From contig JAGLSE010000022.1 of the NCBI GenBank assembly GCA_023135905.1, positions 1 to 33,574 on the forward strand: a DNA stretch of 33,574 nucleotides, written 5' to 3'. Every line of letters begins with the position of its first letter. The stretch's first letter is position 1. Both the position numbers and the translations under genes were made by a program. This DNA comes from Candidatus Omnitrophota bacterium (GTDB taxonomy: Bacteria > Omnitrophota > Gorgyraeia > Duberdicusellales > 4484-171). Under the pieces are notes generated by a model. That model was given only the letters and a program-made list of their open reading frames with translations. It made no database searches and was not told where the DNA came from. Positions 15,618 to 24,793 of this stretch are shown here, in pieces.

Positions 15618-16156
15618 TTATTCAAACTTTTTTTAAATTTATTTATAGATTTGTTTTTTTTACCAGAAATTTTACTATTTGCTTCTAAATTTAAAATACA
15701 CCCTAATAAAGCTGTGCGGACTAATTCCAAGCCTATAATGAAATCACTTTCTATACTCTTTTTTATACCAGATTCTATCTTCTTAGCAAGGCAAAACATA
15801 TTTTCACATGCCGTAGCCACTTCATATATAATAAATTCACTTTGTTCGATAAATTGTTCTTTCTTTTCTCCTTTTGTCTTTATAATTTTTTCAAATATAT
15901 ATCCGTCTTTATCAATGTAAGGAAAAACTCCCTTTTTTAAGGTTTGCAGTTCTATAATTGTTGTTTTGAGTTTTTTATTATGAATTATAGTTTTTTTATC
16001 ATTTTTCTTTAAATTTAATGAATAATTCACCGCTTTTTCCATCAAACTAGCTCCCATACAAAAAGCGACACAAACAGCGCTCCCTCCTCCTGGAGAAGGT
16101 TCTCTCTTACCTAAATCATGAATATAGTCTTTAAAATTACTTTTATATTTCTTCAT
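15602..16156 (-). CDS. fchA: FchA-like methenyl-THF cyclohydrolase / formimidoyl-THF cyclodeaminase
   Basis: About 184 residues of the cyclodeaminase (FTCD C-terminal) family, an all-helical fold. The N-terminal signature PSPGGGSAVCVAFCMGASL is clear. The family either deaminates formimidoyl-THF in histidine or purine breakdown, or, as in Methylobacterium FchA, hydrolyses methenyl-THF to formyl-THF. No glutamate formiminotransferase domain is attached. The tight coupling to folD favours the cyclohydrolase role. I chose the ATG at 16156. The frame can be extended three codons to a TTG at 16165, but no Shine-Dalgarno supports either. The gene overlaps the end of yraN by 14 bases. Confidence 0.87.
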   Translation of the reverse strand: MKKYKSNFKDYIHDLGKREPSPGGGSAVCVAFCMGASLMEKAVNYSLNLKKNDKKTIIHNKKLKTTIIELQTLKKGVFPYIDKDGYIFEKIIKTKGEKKEQFIEQSEFIIYEVATACENMFCLAKKIESGIKKSIESDFIIGLELVRTALLGCILNLEANSKISGKKNKSINKFKKSLNKWQKY

Positions 16157-16496
16157 ACAAACCAAACGCGTTCTTTATCAAACGAAACTCCCGCCACTGA
16201 TTTCCTTGAATAACCTCTAAAACATCAAATCGATAAAATTCTTCTGGTTTACCGGCTGAATAAAAAAGAGCGGTTTTTCTTATTTTATCTCTTTTTCGTC
16301 TATCCACAGATTCAATCGGTGATAATAAATGATTCTTTTTTCTTGCTCTTATTTCAACAAATGAAAGAAATTTATTATCTCTGGCTATTGTATCTATCTC
16401 TCCAAAACGACTATTAAAATTTTGTTCTAAAATCTTGTAACCCTGTAATCTTAAAAATTCGTTACCCTTTTTTTCGTAATATTTTCCTTTATTCAT
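16143..16496 (-). CDS. yraN: YraN/UPF0102 nuclease-fold protein
   Basis: A 117-residue protein of the UPF0102 family, which has a small restriction-endonuclease-like fold related to Holliday junction resolvases. Its cellular role is not settled. The core motif is seen as GEIDTIARDNKFLSFVEIR. The acidic residues align with the family's E-x-D…E-x-K active site, with Arg in place of the final Lys. Its position after rnhB is a very common arrangement (rnhB-yraN). The end of the gene overlaps the start of fchA, linking the ribosomal and rnhB group to the folate group in one transcript. Confidence 0.88.
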   Translation of the reverse strand: MNKGKYYEKKGNEFLRLQGYKILEQNFNSRFGEIDTIARDNKFLSFVEIRARKKNHLLSPIESVDRRKRDKIRKTALFYSAGKPEEFYRFDVLEVIQGNQWREFRLIKNAFGLYEEI

Positions 16497-16556
16497 TTCT
16501 CAATATAACATTTAATTGTCAAAGTAAAAATATTTTTTACCTCATATAAATAATCT

Positions 16557-17120
16557 CTAAGTAAAACGACAAGGAGAAAAACTCTTCCGATGAAAAGGTG
16601 TTAACGGGTGTTTTTTTAATAAAGAAAAGTGTTCTTTCGTTGGATACCCTTTATGTTTTGAAAAATTCCATTTAGGATACAAAAAATCAACAGAATTCAT
16701 AAGGTGATCTCTAGTTACTTTAGCCACTATTGAAGCACAAGAAACTTCTTTTATTTTTTGATCAGCTTTTTTTATGCAAGTATACTTCAAATCCATCTCT
16801 GTTTTAAAAAGAGTACCATCAACAATAAAATCTGCTTTACTTAAATTAGGGTCTTTTATTAGCAATTTTTTTATTGCCCTATTAAAAGCTATAAATGTTG
16901 CTTCTAATATATTAAATCTATCAATTTCCTGAGAATTAGCAATATCAACAGCAAAAACAGCATTAGATATAATCCACGAAAAAAATTCTTCCCTTTTGCT
17001 TTGAGAAAGAATCTTGGAATCTTTAGCTATAAATGGGGGATCATATTTGAGATGTAACGCACAAGCGACTACAACCCCTGCTAATGGCCCCCTGCCTGCC
17101 TCATCAATTCCTACTATCAT
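16557..17120 (-). CDS. rnhB: ribonuclease HII
   Basis: Removes ribonucleotides from RNA-DNA hybrids, including single misincorporated ones. The length of 187 residues is normal. Active-site residues are in DEAGRGPLAG (6-15), with further acidic residues in VDGTLF (about 99-104) and in the DxxxxS…D region that precedes KVTRDH. The family block CASIVAKVTRDH, the HKGYPTKEH loop and the C-terminal HRKSFSPC are all present. It follows rplS by 37 bases and precedes yraN, the conserved rplS-rnhB-yraN order. Confidence 0.96.
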   Translation of the reverse strand: MIVGIDEAGRGPLAGVVVACALHLKYDPPFIAKDSKILSQSKREEFFSWIISNAVFAVDIANSQEIDRFNILEATFIAFNRAIKKLLIKDPNLSKADFIVDGTLFKTEMDLKYTCIKKADQKIKEVSCASIVAKVTRDHLMNSVDFLYPKWNFSKHKGYPTKEHFSLLKKHPLTPFHRKSFSPCRFT

Positions 17121-17157
17121 CTTTAATTGAATAAATTGAGCTGTTTATTTCTAATAT

Positions 17158-17505
17158 TTATGCTATTACAGCCTTTTTACCCAGTCTATCTCTTAAATAA
17201 AACAAACGTGCTCTTCTTGGACGTCTACGGCTTTTTTTAATGACCTCTATCTTCTCAATATTAGGCGAATAATAAGGAAATGTAACTTCATAAGCTTGAC
17301 CATAAGAGATTCTTCTTGCTGTAAATGATTTCCTGTGCATTGCACCTTGTATCTTAATGACAACACCTTCTACAGGGTGTAAACGTATTTTTTCTTTGTC
17401 ACGTATCTTATAAAAAACTTTAATTATATCTCCTGCTTTAAATTCAGGATAATCTTTTTTAAATTCTTCTTTAAGACTTTTTTCTACTTCTAATAATTTT
17501 TCCAT
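17158..17505 (-). CDS. rplS: 50S ribosomal protein L19
   Basis: Large-subunit protein at the 30S-50S interface, 115 residues as usual. The family signature IEKIEVIKKSRRRPRRARLF and the terminal YLRDRLGKKA are clear. I chose the ATG at 17505, because AGGAGG followed by six A's precedes it at ideal spacing. An ATG five codons upstream (17520) also has a GGAGGG before it, so a 120-residue form is possible. The gene follows trmD, but with an unusually long, hairpin-rich 290-base leader that may give it separate control. Confidence 0.96.
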   Translation of the reverse strand: MEKLLEVEKSLKEEFKKDYPEFKAGDIIKVFYKIRDKEKIRLHPVEGVVIKIQGAMHRKSFTARRISYGQAYEVTFPYYSPNIEKIEVIKKSRRRPRRARLFYLRDRLGKKAVIA

Positions 17506-17798
17506 TTTTTTCCTCCTCATTGAATCCCTCCGAATTAGGGTAAAAAGTCGAAGTCATTTTACCCTATATGTAGCGAAGAGGGACTCGTTTATATCATTAT
17601 ATCATTCCTTACCATTTGAGACTTAGACTTTTTTTAAAAAAATCTGTACTTGAACCATTGTATAACTCAAAAATCTTTCACATTTTTGAGCAGGTTCAAG
17701 TATTATCAGTCCGTAGAATTTTCTCTTCGAGAAAATGCTCGGCTGTAAACTTGTAGTCGAATTTAGCTAATATTATTTATCATTTCATAAACATCTCT
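17506..17798 (-). promoter_or_regulatory. structured leader between trmD and rplS
   Basis: Read on the minus strand it contains, in order, four structures. First is a perfect hairpin ATTTTCTC/GAGAAAAT (17718-17736). Second is a nested double hairpin, with outer stem TACTTGAACC/GGTTCAAGTA (17647-17702) and inner stem CTCAAAAAT/ATTTTTGAG (17666-17690). It is followed four bases later by a seven-T run, like a terminator. Third is a -10-like TATAAT at 17596-17601 with no good -35. Fourth is a perfect AGGGTAAAA/TTTTACCCT hairpin (17537-17565) just above the Shine-Dalgarno. This suggests trmD read-through is limited and rplS has its own start and possibly autoregulation. Confidence 0.5.
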
Positions 17799-18614
17799 TT
17801 ACTTCTTAAAATCCTTTTTCTCGTTTAACAAATCCGGCCTCCTTTTTTTTGTTAATTCAAAAGCTTTATCTTTTCTCCATTTTTCAATATCTTTATGATT
17901 CCCTGAAATTAATATATCAGGGACTTTTAACCCGCAAAATTCTGCAGGTCTTGTATAATGAGGAAAATCTAAAAGTGAATTTTCAAAACTCTCGTTTTTT
18001 ATAGAATTTTTATCGGATACAACTCCCGGTATAAGTCTTACCAATGAATCGATAAAAACCATAGCTGGAAGTTCTCCTCCGCTTAAAACATAATCTCCTA
18101 TAGAAATCTCTTCATCTACCAGATATTCTCTCACCCGTTCGTCTACACCTTCATAACGAGGAGCAATTAAAATTAATTTTTCATAACTCAAAAATTTATT
18201 CATCATTTTCTGGTTTAATTTTTTACCTTTTGGACTAAAAAGTATGGTTCGTTTCGTTTTATCCTTAATCTTGTTCTCATAAAACTCATTAAAACTATCT
18301 TTAGTTAAATTTCTCGGTTTATCCACACCTTTAGTCTTTGGTCTTGAAACTTTCATATTTATACCTTTTACTAATATTTTTTTCTCATTATTTAGTATAG
18401 ATTTAATAGACTCAAATAAAGGGTCTATTTTGAAAACCATGCCTCCTCCTCCATAGGAGGGTGAATCGACCTTCTTATGTATATTTGAAGAATAATCTCT
18501 AAGGTCATGTATATTTATTTTTACTAATCCTTTAGCCCGACCTCTCTTTATAATTGATTCTCCGATAACCGGGATGAACATCTCAGGGAAAATAGTTATT
18601 ACATCTATTATCAT
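17799..18614 (-). CDS. trmD: tRNA (guanine-37-N1) methyltransferase TrmD with an insert
   Basis: Methylates G37 of tRNAs reading CCN, CUN and CGG codons, preventing +1 frameshifts, as a SPOUT-fold dimer. I chose the ATG at 18614 (MIIDVITIFPEMF). The reading frame extends upstream only through a palindromic repeat. Key blocks are SYGGGGMVFK, APRYEGVDERV with catalytic Arg and Asp, and the knot region SIGDYVLSGGELPAM. The protein has 271 residues, about 25 more than typical. An additional Lys/Asn-rich stretch of about 40 residues (80-120, 18255-18377) lies between the ESIKSI helix and the RTILFSPKG strand. The usual upstream neighbours rpsP and rimM are absent, and tgt is upstream instead. Confidence 0.95.
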   Translation of the reverse strand: MIIDVITIFPEMFIPVIGESIIKRGRAKGLVKINIHDLRDYSSNIHKKVDSPSYGGGGMVFKIDPLFESIKSILNNEKKILVKGINMKVSRPKTKGVDKPRNLTKDSFNEFYENKIKDKTKRTILFSPKGKKLNQKMMNKFLSYEKLILIAPRYEGVDERVREYLVDEEISIGDYVLSGGELPAMVFIDSLVRLIPGVVSDKNSIKNESFENSLLDFPHYTRPAEFCGLKVPDILISGNHKDIEKWRKDKAFELTKKRRPDLLNEKKDFKK

Positions 18615-18637
18615 TTTATTTTCTGACTTCTGACTAC

Positions 18638-18680
18638 CCTGCCTACCGGCAGACAGGCGGACAGACACAGTGCTCTGTCC
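18638..18680. repeat. compound palindromic repeat upstream of trmD
   Basis: Two adjacent hairpins. CCTGCCTACCGGCAGACAGG (18638-18657) is near-palindromic. GGACAGA/TCTGTCC (18659-18680) has inner CAC/GTG pairs. They sit between the tgt stop and the trmD ATG and happen to be open in the trmD frame, giving a false N-terminal extension (VRLSAGRQG). Similar palindromes are spread through this window. Confidence 0.65.
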
Positions 18681-18707
18681 CTTGTATATTTTTTAAAAAT
18701 TTAAAAG

Positions 18708-19928
<1,221 letters not shown>

Positions 19929-19954
19929 TTATCTAATAAACAATGTATTTATTA

Positions 19955-20977
19955 CTAAACTTTATCTATCTCTTTTTCTTTGAAAGGAAGGTTTAAAAGC
20001 CGATATGCCTTTTCTTTAACTATTCTGCCTCTTTGAGTCCGAACAATAAATCCTTTATTTAACAAATACGGTTCAATAACATCTTCTAAAGTTACCTTAT
20101 CTTCTCCTAAAGAGGCCGCTATAGATTCTATGCCAGCTGGACCTCCATTATATAATTCTATTATCGTTTTTAAATATTTTCTATCCATAACGTCTAAGCC
20201 TTCTCTATCCACACCTATTTTAGCCAACGAACTTATTGTAATTTCTTTATTAATAAAACCTTCTCCTAAAACTTGGGCATAATCTCTAACTCTTTTAAGG
20301 AGTCGATTGCATAATCGAGGAGTACCTCTTGAACAACGGGCAATTTCTAAACAACTTTTATCATCAATTTCAATATCTAAAAGTTCAGCACTTCTTTTAA
20401 CTATTATCGAAAGGTCAACCGGTGTATAAAACTCAAAATCGAAAAAAAGCCCAAATCTACTTCGCAAGGGCGCGCTTAATGTCCCTTTTTTTGTTGTTGC
20501 TCCGATAAGAGTAAACGGTTTAAGATTAAACTTAACACTTTTAGCATAAGGTCCTTTATCAATAACAAAATCTATTTGAAAATTCTCCATTGCCGGATAA
20601 AGAAACTCTTCAATCACCCGAGAAAGACGATGTATCTCATCAATAAATAGTATATCGCCCTTTTCTAAATTTGTTAGAATACCGACTAAATCACCTGCCC
20701 TTTCAATAGCCGGACCACTGGTTGCCGTAACTTTTGAGTTCATCCCTTTTGAAACACAATAGGCTAATGAAGTTTTACCTAATCCCGGAGGACCTGAAAG
20801 TAATACATGTTCTAACGGTTCCATTCGTTTTACTGCTGCTTCAATTGATACACCCAAAGGGTGAATTATATTTTTTTGTCCTATAAACTCTTCTAAATTA
20901 TGCGGACGTAAAGACAAATTAATAATCTGTTCTTCTTCGTTTTCATTAAAATTATCTATATATTTTTCTCCAGACAT
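19955..20977 (-). CDS. ruvB: Holliday junction branch-migration helicase RuvB
   Basis: AAA+ motor that drives branch migration with RuvA. The length of 340 residues is normal. Walker A is GPPGLGKTS (62-70), Walker B FIDEIHRL (111-118), with sensor GATTKKG (159-165) and the SAPLRSRFG block (168-176). The C-terminal winged helix contains GGPAGIESIA and RTQRGR. The start has an A/T-only leader without a Shine-Dalgarno. ruvA and ruvC are not in the window. It lies between scpA and tgt. Confidence 0.97.
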   Translation of the reverse strand: MSGEKYIDNFNENEEEQIINLSLRPHNLEEFIGQKNIIHPLGVSIEAAVKRMEPLEHVLLSGPPGLGKTSLAYCVSKGMNSKVTATSGPAIERAGDLVGILTNLEKGDILFIDEIHRLSRVIEEFLYPAMENFQIDFVIDKGPYAKSVKFNLKPFTLIGATTKKGTLSAPLRSRFGLFFDFEFYTPVDLSIIVKRSAELLDIEIDDKSCLEIARCSRGTPRLCNRLLKRVRDYAQVLGEGFINKEITISSLAKIGVDREGLDVMDRKYLKTIIELYNGGPAGIESIAASLGEDKVTLEDVIEPYLLNKGFIVRTQRGRIVKEKAYRLLNLPFKEKEIDKV

Positions 20978-21032
20978 ATTTATTTTCTATTTATTTAATA
21001 ATTTAATTTTTATCGCCGGATTTTATAATTTT

Positions 21033-21740
21033 TTATAATGAAGTATAAATAGTTTCTCTACGCGCAATCATAATAGAACCAAAAAGTTCATCTTGAATAG
21101 CTACCAACTCTTTCATTTTTATTAACTCTAAAATTGCTAAAAAAGTAACTACTATCTCAAGTTTATTTTTTGCTGAAGAAAAAAGTTCATCTAATGAAAT
21201 TTTTTCTTTTACTAAAAGTAAATGCAATAAATCATGGATTTTTTCTTCTACCGTAAATTCATCTTTAATTACCTCAAAAAAAATATCTTTAGGTACATCT
21301 TTTAATGCTGTTTTAAAAGCACTAATAAGATCAAAAATAGAAGCTTCTATATATACATCTAAATTGCCAGGTTCACTTGATGGCCGATTAAAATATTTGT
21401 TTCGTTCGACTTCTTTGTCTCTTAAAAACTCGGCAGCCTCTTTAAATTTCTCATATTCAAGAAGTTTTCTCACTAATTCATCCCTAGGGTCTTCTTCCTG
21501 TTCATCTTCGTTTACCTGTTTAGGTAAAAGCATCTTTGATTTTATATTGATTAAATTTGCTGTCATTAGTAAATATTCAGAAGCAATATTTATATCTAAC
21601 AAATTCATTAATTCTAAAAACTTAAGATATTGGTCCACAACCTTAGCTATAGGAATATCATAAATATTAAGATGTTCTTTCTTAATTAAATATATAAGTA
21701 AATCTAATGGACCTTCAAAAATATCTAAACTAAGTTTCAT
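21033..21740 (-). CDS. scpA: segregation and condensation protein A (kleisin)
   Basis: The kleisin subunit bridging the heads of SMC, needed for chromosome segregation. The length of 235 residues is typical. The diagnostic N-terminal FEGPLDLLIYLIKKEHLNIY is followed by the helical SMC-neck binding region. The charged, variable middle is EDEQEEDPRDELV, and the C-terminal winged helix carries FLAILELIKMKELVAIQ. The usual partner scpB is not next to it. The next gene is ruvB, 55 bases on. The leader has no Shine-Dalgarno. Confidence 0.93.
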   Translation of the reverse strand: MKLSLDIFEGPLDLLIYLIKKEHLNIYDIPIAKVVDQYLKFLELMNLLDINIASEYLLMTANLINIKSKMLLPKQVNEDEQEEDPRDELVRKLLEYEKFKEAAEFLRDKEVERNKYFNRPSSEPGNLDVYIEASIFDLISAFKTALKDVPKDIFFEVIKDEFTVEEKIHDLLHLLLVKEKISLDELFSSAKNKLEIVVTFLAILELIKMKELVAIQDELFGSIMIARRETIYTSL

Positions 21741-21764
21741 AATTTTATATTATTGGTTTCTTCT

Positions 21765-22748
21765 TTATAGTTTCAGAGCTTCTCTGGTTTCTTTTATAGT
21801 TTGTATAGCGGTGTTCTTAGCTTTTTTTCTTCCTTCCTCTAATATATCTTTTATATAATTTTTATCTTTAAGTAATTCCTCTTTTTTCTCTCTTATAGGC
21901 GCGATAAAATCTTTTATAATCTCGTACAACATTTTTTTGCAATCTCGGCACCCTTTTTTAGCCTTAATACACCAATCGTGGACTTCATCTTTAAACTCTT
22001 CTTTAAAAATCAAATACGATGAGAAGACATTGCATATTTGAGGTCGACCGGGATCATTTCTTCTCTTCCTTTGGGGATCAGTAAACATTGCTAAGACTTT
22101 TATCTCAAGATTTTTGTCGTCCTCATCTAAAGCAATATCATTTTTATAACTTTTACTCATTTTTCTCCCATCAATACCTAAAAAACGGGGTATATTAGTA
22201 AGTAATGGCTGGGGTTCAATAAAAACTTCAGTTTTTGTAATTAAATGAAATTTCCTTACTATTTCCCTGCACAATTCTAAGTGAGGAAGCTGGTCCTCTC
22301 CAACTGGAACCGTATCTGCTTTATATAAAAGTATATCGGCTGATTGAAGAACCGGATATCCTAAAAAAGCGTATGTATTGACTTCTTTATCCTTTAACTG
22401 TTTAACTTGATCTTTAAATGTAGGGCATCTTAATAACCAGCCTAAAGGAACCATTACTGAAAGTATCATGGATAATTCTAAATGTTCTGGTACCTGTGAC
22501 TGAATAAATATATTTGATTTATTAGGATCGATACCGCAACTCAGCCAATCCGCTACATTATCTATAGCAAATTCCTTGATAGATGAAGAATCTTTATATT
22601 CACTCATTAGAGCGTGCCAATCCGCGACCATAAAATAACAATGATATTTTTCCTGTAATCTAGTCCAATTAGATAAAGCTCCTACCCAATGACCAAGATG
22701 CAATTTGCCGGTTGGCCGCATTCCACTTAAAATTGTTTTATTTTCCAT
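21765..22748 (-). CDS. trpS: tryptophanyl-tRNA synthetase
   Basis: Class I synthetase for Trp, 327 residues, bacterial type. The HIGH equivalent is HLGH at 17-20 within GMRPTGKLHLGHWVGAL. The KMSKS motif is exact at 196-200. The Trp-binding stretch GYPVLQSADILLYKADTVPVG is conserved. It sits 33 bases after infB and 24 before scpA. The trpS-scpA neighbourhood is seen in several bacterial groups. The start has no Shine-Dalgarno. Confidence 0.97.
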   Translation of the reverse strand: MENKTILSGMRPTGKLHLGHWVGALSNWTRLQEKYHCYFMVADWHALMSEYKDSSSIKEFAIDNVADWLSCGIDPNKSNIFIQSQVPEHLELSMILSVMVPLGWLLRCPTFKDQVKQLKDKEVNTYAFLGYPVLQSADILLYKADTVPVGEDQLPHLELCREIVRKFHLITKTEVFIEPQPLLTNIPRFLGIDGRKMSKSYKNDIALDEDDKNLEIKVLAMFTDPQRKRRNDPGRPQICNVFSSYLIFKEEFKDEVHDWCIKAKKGCRDCKKMLYEIIKDFIAPIREKKEELLKDKNYIKDILEEGRKKAKNTAIQTIKETREALKL

Positions 22749-22781
22749 TTGTTAATTTAATTATAATTTATTATTCCAATA

Positions 22782-24689
22782 TTATTTCAACCGGCGAGTA
22801 ATAATTTCTTCATGAAATATGTCTATAACATCATTTTCTTCAAGTTTATTATACCCAATACCCACACCGCATTCCATACCCTCTATCACTTCTTTTACTT
22901 CCTCTTTAAATCTTTTCAAAGTAATAACCTTGGATTTAAAAATCACTTCGTTGTTTCTAGATAATTCACATATAGAGCCTCTTACAACTTTTCCTTTATC
23001 TACAATACATCCGGCAATTATACCTGATTTTGATAATTTAAATATTGTTTTTACTATCGCTCTGCCCACAAAAGTACGTTTTACTTGCGGAGCTAGCAAT
23101 CCTTCTAAAGCTGCTTTTACATCATCTATTAATTCATATACAATCTGGTAAGACCGCGTTTCAATACCTTTTCTTCGCGATAATTCCCTCACCTGAACGT
23201 TTATTTCTACTTTAAATCCTACGACTATCGAGTCTGTAACTTCTGCTAAAAGAATATCAGAAGAATTCACCTCTCCTACCCCTTTATGAACGATGACTAA
23301 TTCTACTTCCTGTGAATTAATATTTTTCAAAGCGCTCTCCACCGCTTCTAAAGTACCACCGACATCAGCTTTTAAAACAACTTTCAACTGTATTGTTTTT
23401 TCTTCTTTCGCGTTAGCAAATAAATCCTCTAATTTAATATGCTCAGCCGGTGCAAATTTTTCATTTTTACTATTTTCTATTCTTTTTCCGACAATAACTT
23501 TTGCACTTTTTTCATTAGTTACCACCCACAATGGTTCTCCGGGATTAGGTATTCCGTTTAAACCTAAAATTTCAACAGGAAATGATGGGCCTGCTGATTT
23601 GACCATGCCTCCTAAATCATCATGCATCGCTTTAATTTTTCCTAAAAAATTACCACATACACACCAATCACCTATATTAAGAGTTCCTTCTTTTACTATA
23701 ATACTAGCTAATGCGCCTTTTCCTTTACACAATCTAGATTCAACGATAACTCCCGTTGCCGGTCTTTCATAATCAGCTTTTAATTCTAACATTTCCGCGT
23801 GAATAATTATTAAATCTAAAAGTTCATCTATTCCTTGACCGGTAATCGCGGAAACTCCAACTGTAGTGGTTTTACCTCCCCAATCTTCGGGAACCAAATC
23901 AACTTTCGAAAGTTGTTGTTTTACCATATCAACATTAGCATTAGCTTTATCAATTTTATTTATTGCAACAATTATAGGTCCGCCGGCAGCTTTTGCATGG
24001 TCAATAGCTTCTATAGTTTGTGGCTTCACCCCGTCATCAGCCGCAATTACAATTACAACAATATCTGTAATGTCAGCCCCTCTTGCTCTCATAGCAGTAA
24101 AAGTTTCGTGCCCGGGAGTATCTAAAAAAGTAATTTCACCTTTTTCAGATACAACTTGATATGCCCCGATATGTTGAGTAATACCACCTGTTTCTTTATC
24201 AGCTATTTTGCTTTTCCTTATATAATCCAGAATACTAGTTTTACCATGATCAATATGTCCCATAAAAGTAACGATAGGAGCTCTTTTTTGTAAATTTTTT
24301 GACTCAACTTGCTGAATTTCTTCTTCTTGTGAAAGTTTTTGCTTCAAAGTTACTTTATAACTATATGCTATAGTTAATGCCATTTCTTTATCTATATTTT
24401 GGTTTAATGTAAAAAACTTTTTTTGTTCCATTAACTCTGCTATTAATTCTGAAGATTTTTTATTTAATTTAACCGCTAAATCTTTTAAAGTTATAGGAAA
24501 ATCTACTTCTATAACATTGCCTTCAATCTCTTTCTTTTTTATTGCTTCTATCTCATGTATTATTATTTCCGCGGTTTCATTATCTACACTGGACATATGA
24601 TTTTTTACAGAAAAATTTAAATCTTTGAGTTTTATCAATAACTCTTTACTGTCTAGCCCCAATTTTTTTGCTAACTCATGAATTCTCAT
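22782..24689 (-). CDS. infB: translation initiation factor IF-2
   Basis: GTPase that places initiator tRNA on the 30S subunit. At 635 residues it is a short form. Two IF2-N modules occur (about 1-50 and 63-115) without the long charged linker found in many species. The G domain shows GHIDHGKT (144-151), DTPGH (190-194) and NKID (244-247), followed by domains II, III and the fMet-tRNA-binding C-terminal barrel (CGVGIGYN). The Shine-Dalgarno AAGGAG supports the start. It follows nusA by 104 bases, the classic rimP-nusA-infB order. rbfA and truB, often next, are replaced by trpS. Confidence 0.98.
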   Translation of the reverse strand: MRIHELAKKLGLDSKELLIKLKDLNFSVKNHMSSVDNETAEIIIHEIEAIKKKEIEGNVIEVDFPITLKDLAVKLNKKSSELIAELMEQKKFFTLNQNIDKEMALTIAYSYKVTLKQKLSQEEEIQQVESKNLQKRAPIVTFMGHIDHGKTSILDYIRKSKIADKETGGITQHIGAYQVVSEKGEITFLDTPGHETFTAMRARGADITDIVVIVIAADDGVKPQTIEAIDHAKAAGGPIIVAINKIDKANANVDMVKQQLSKVDLVPEDWGGKTTTVGVSAITGQGIDELLDLIIIHAEMLELKADYERPATGVIVESRLCKGKGALASIIVKEGTLNIGDWCVCGNFLGKIKAMHDDLGGMVKSAGPSFPVEILGLNGIPNPGEPLWVVTNEKSAKVIVGKRIENSKNEKFAPAEHIKLEDLFANAKEEKTIQLKVVLKADVGGTLEAVESALKNINSQEVELVIVHKGVGEVNSSDILLAEVTDSIVVGFKVEINVQVRELSRRKGIETRSYQIVYELIDDVKAALEGLLAPQVKRTFVGRAIVKTIFKLSKSGIIAGCIVDKGKVVRGSICELSRNNEVIFKSKVITLKRFKEEVKEVIEGMECGVGIGYNKLEENDVIDIFHEEIITRRLK

Positions 24690-24793
24690 ACTCGATTATC
24701 TCCTTTTTCCGTGTAATCTTCTTAATCAAAAAAACAACTTTCGTATATAACTAATAAATTATCATTATTTAAACCTTAACTTTACTAATAAAA

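Noticed and set aside
23293-23772. 159-residue plus-strand frame inside infB, and other long antisense frames
   Set aside because: They are shadows of strongly conserved minus-strand genes, with Ser/Thr/Phe-rich composition and no motif.
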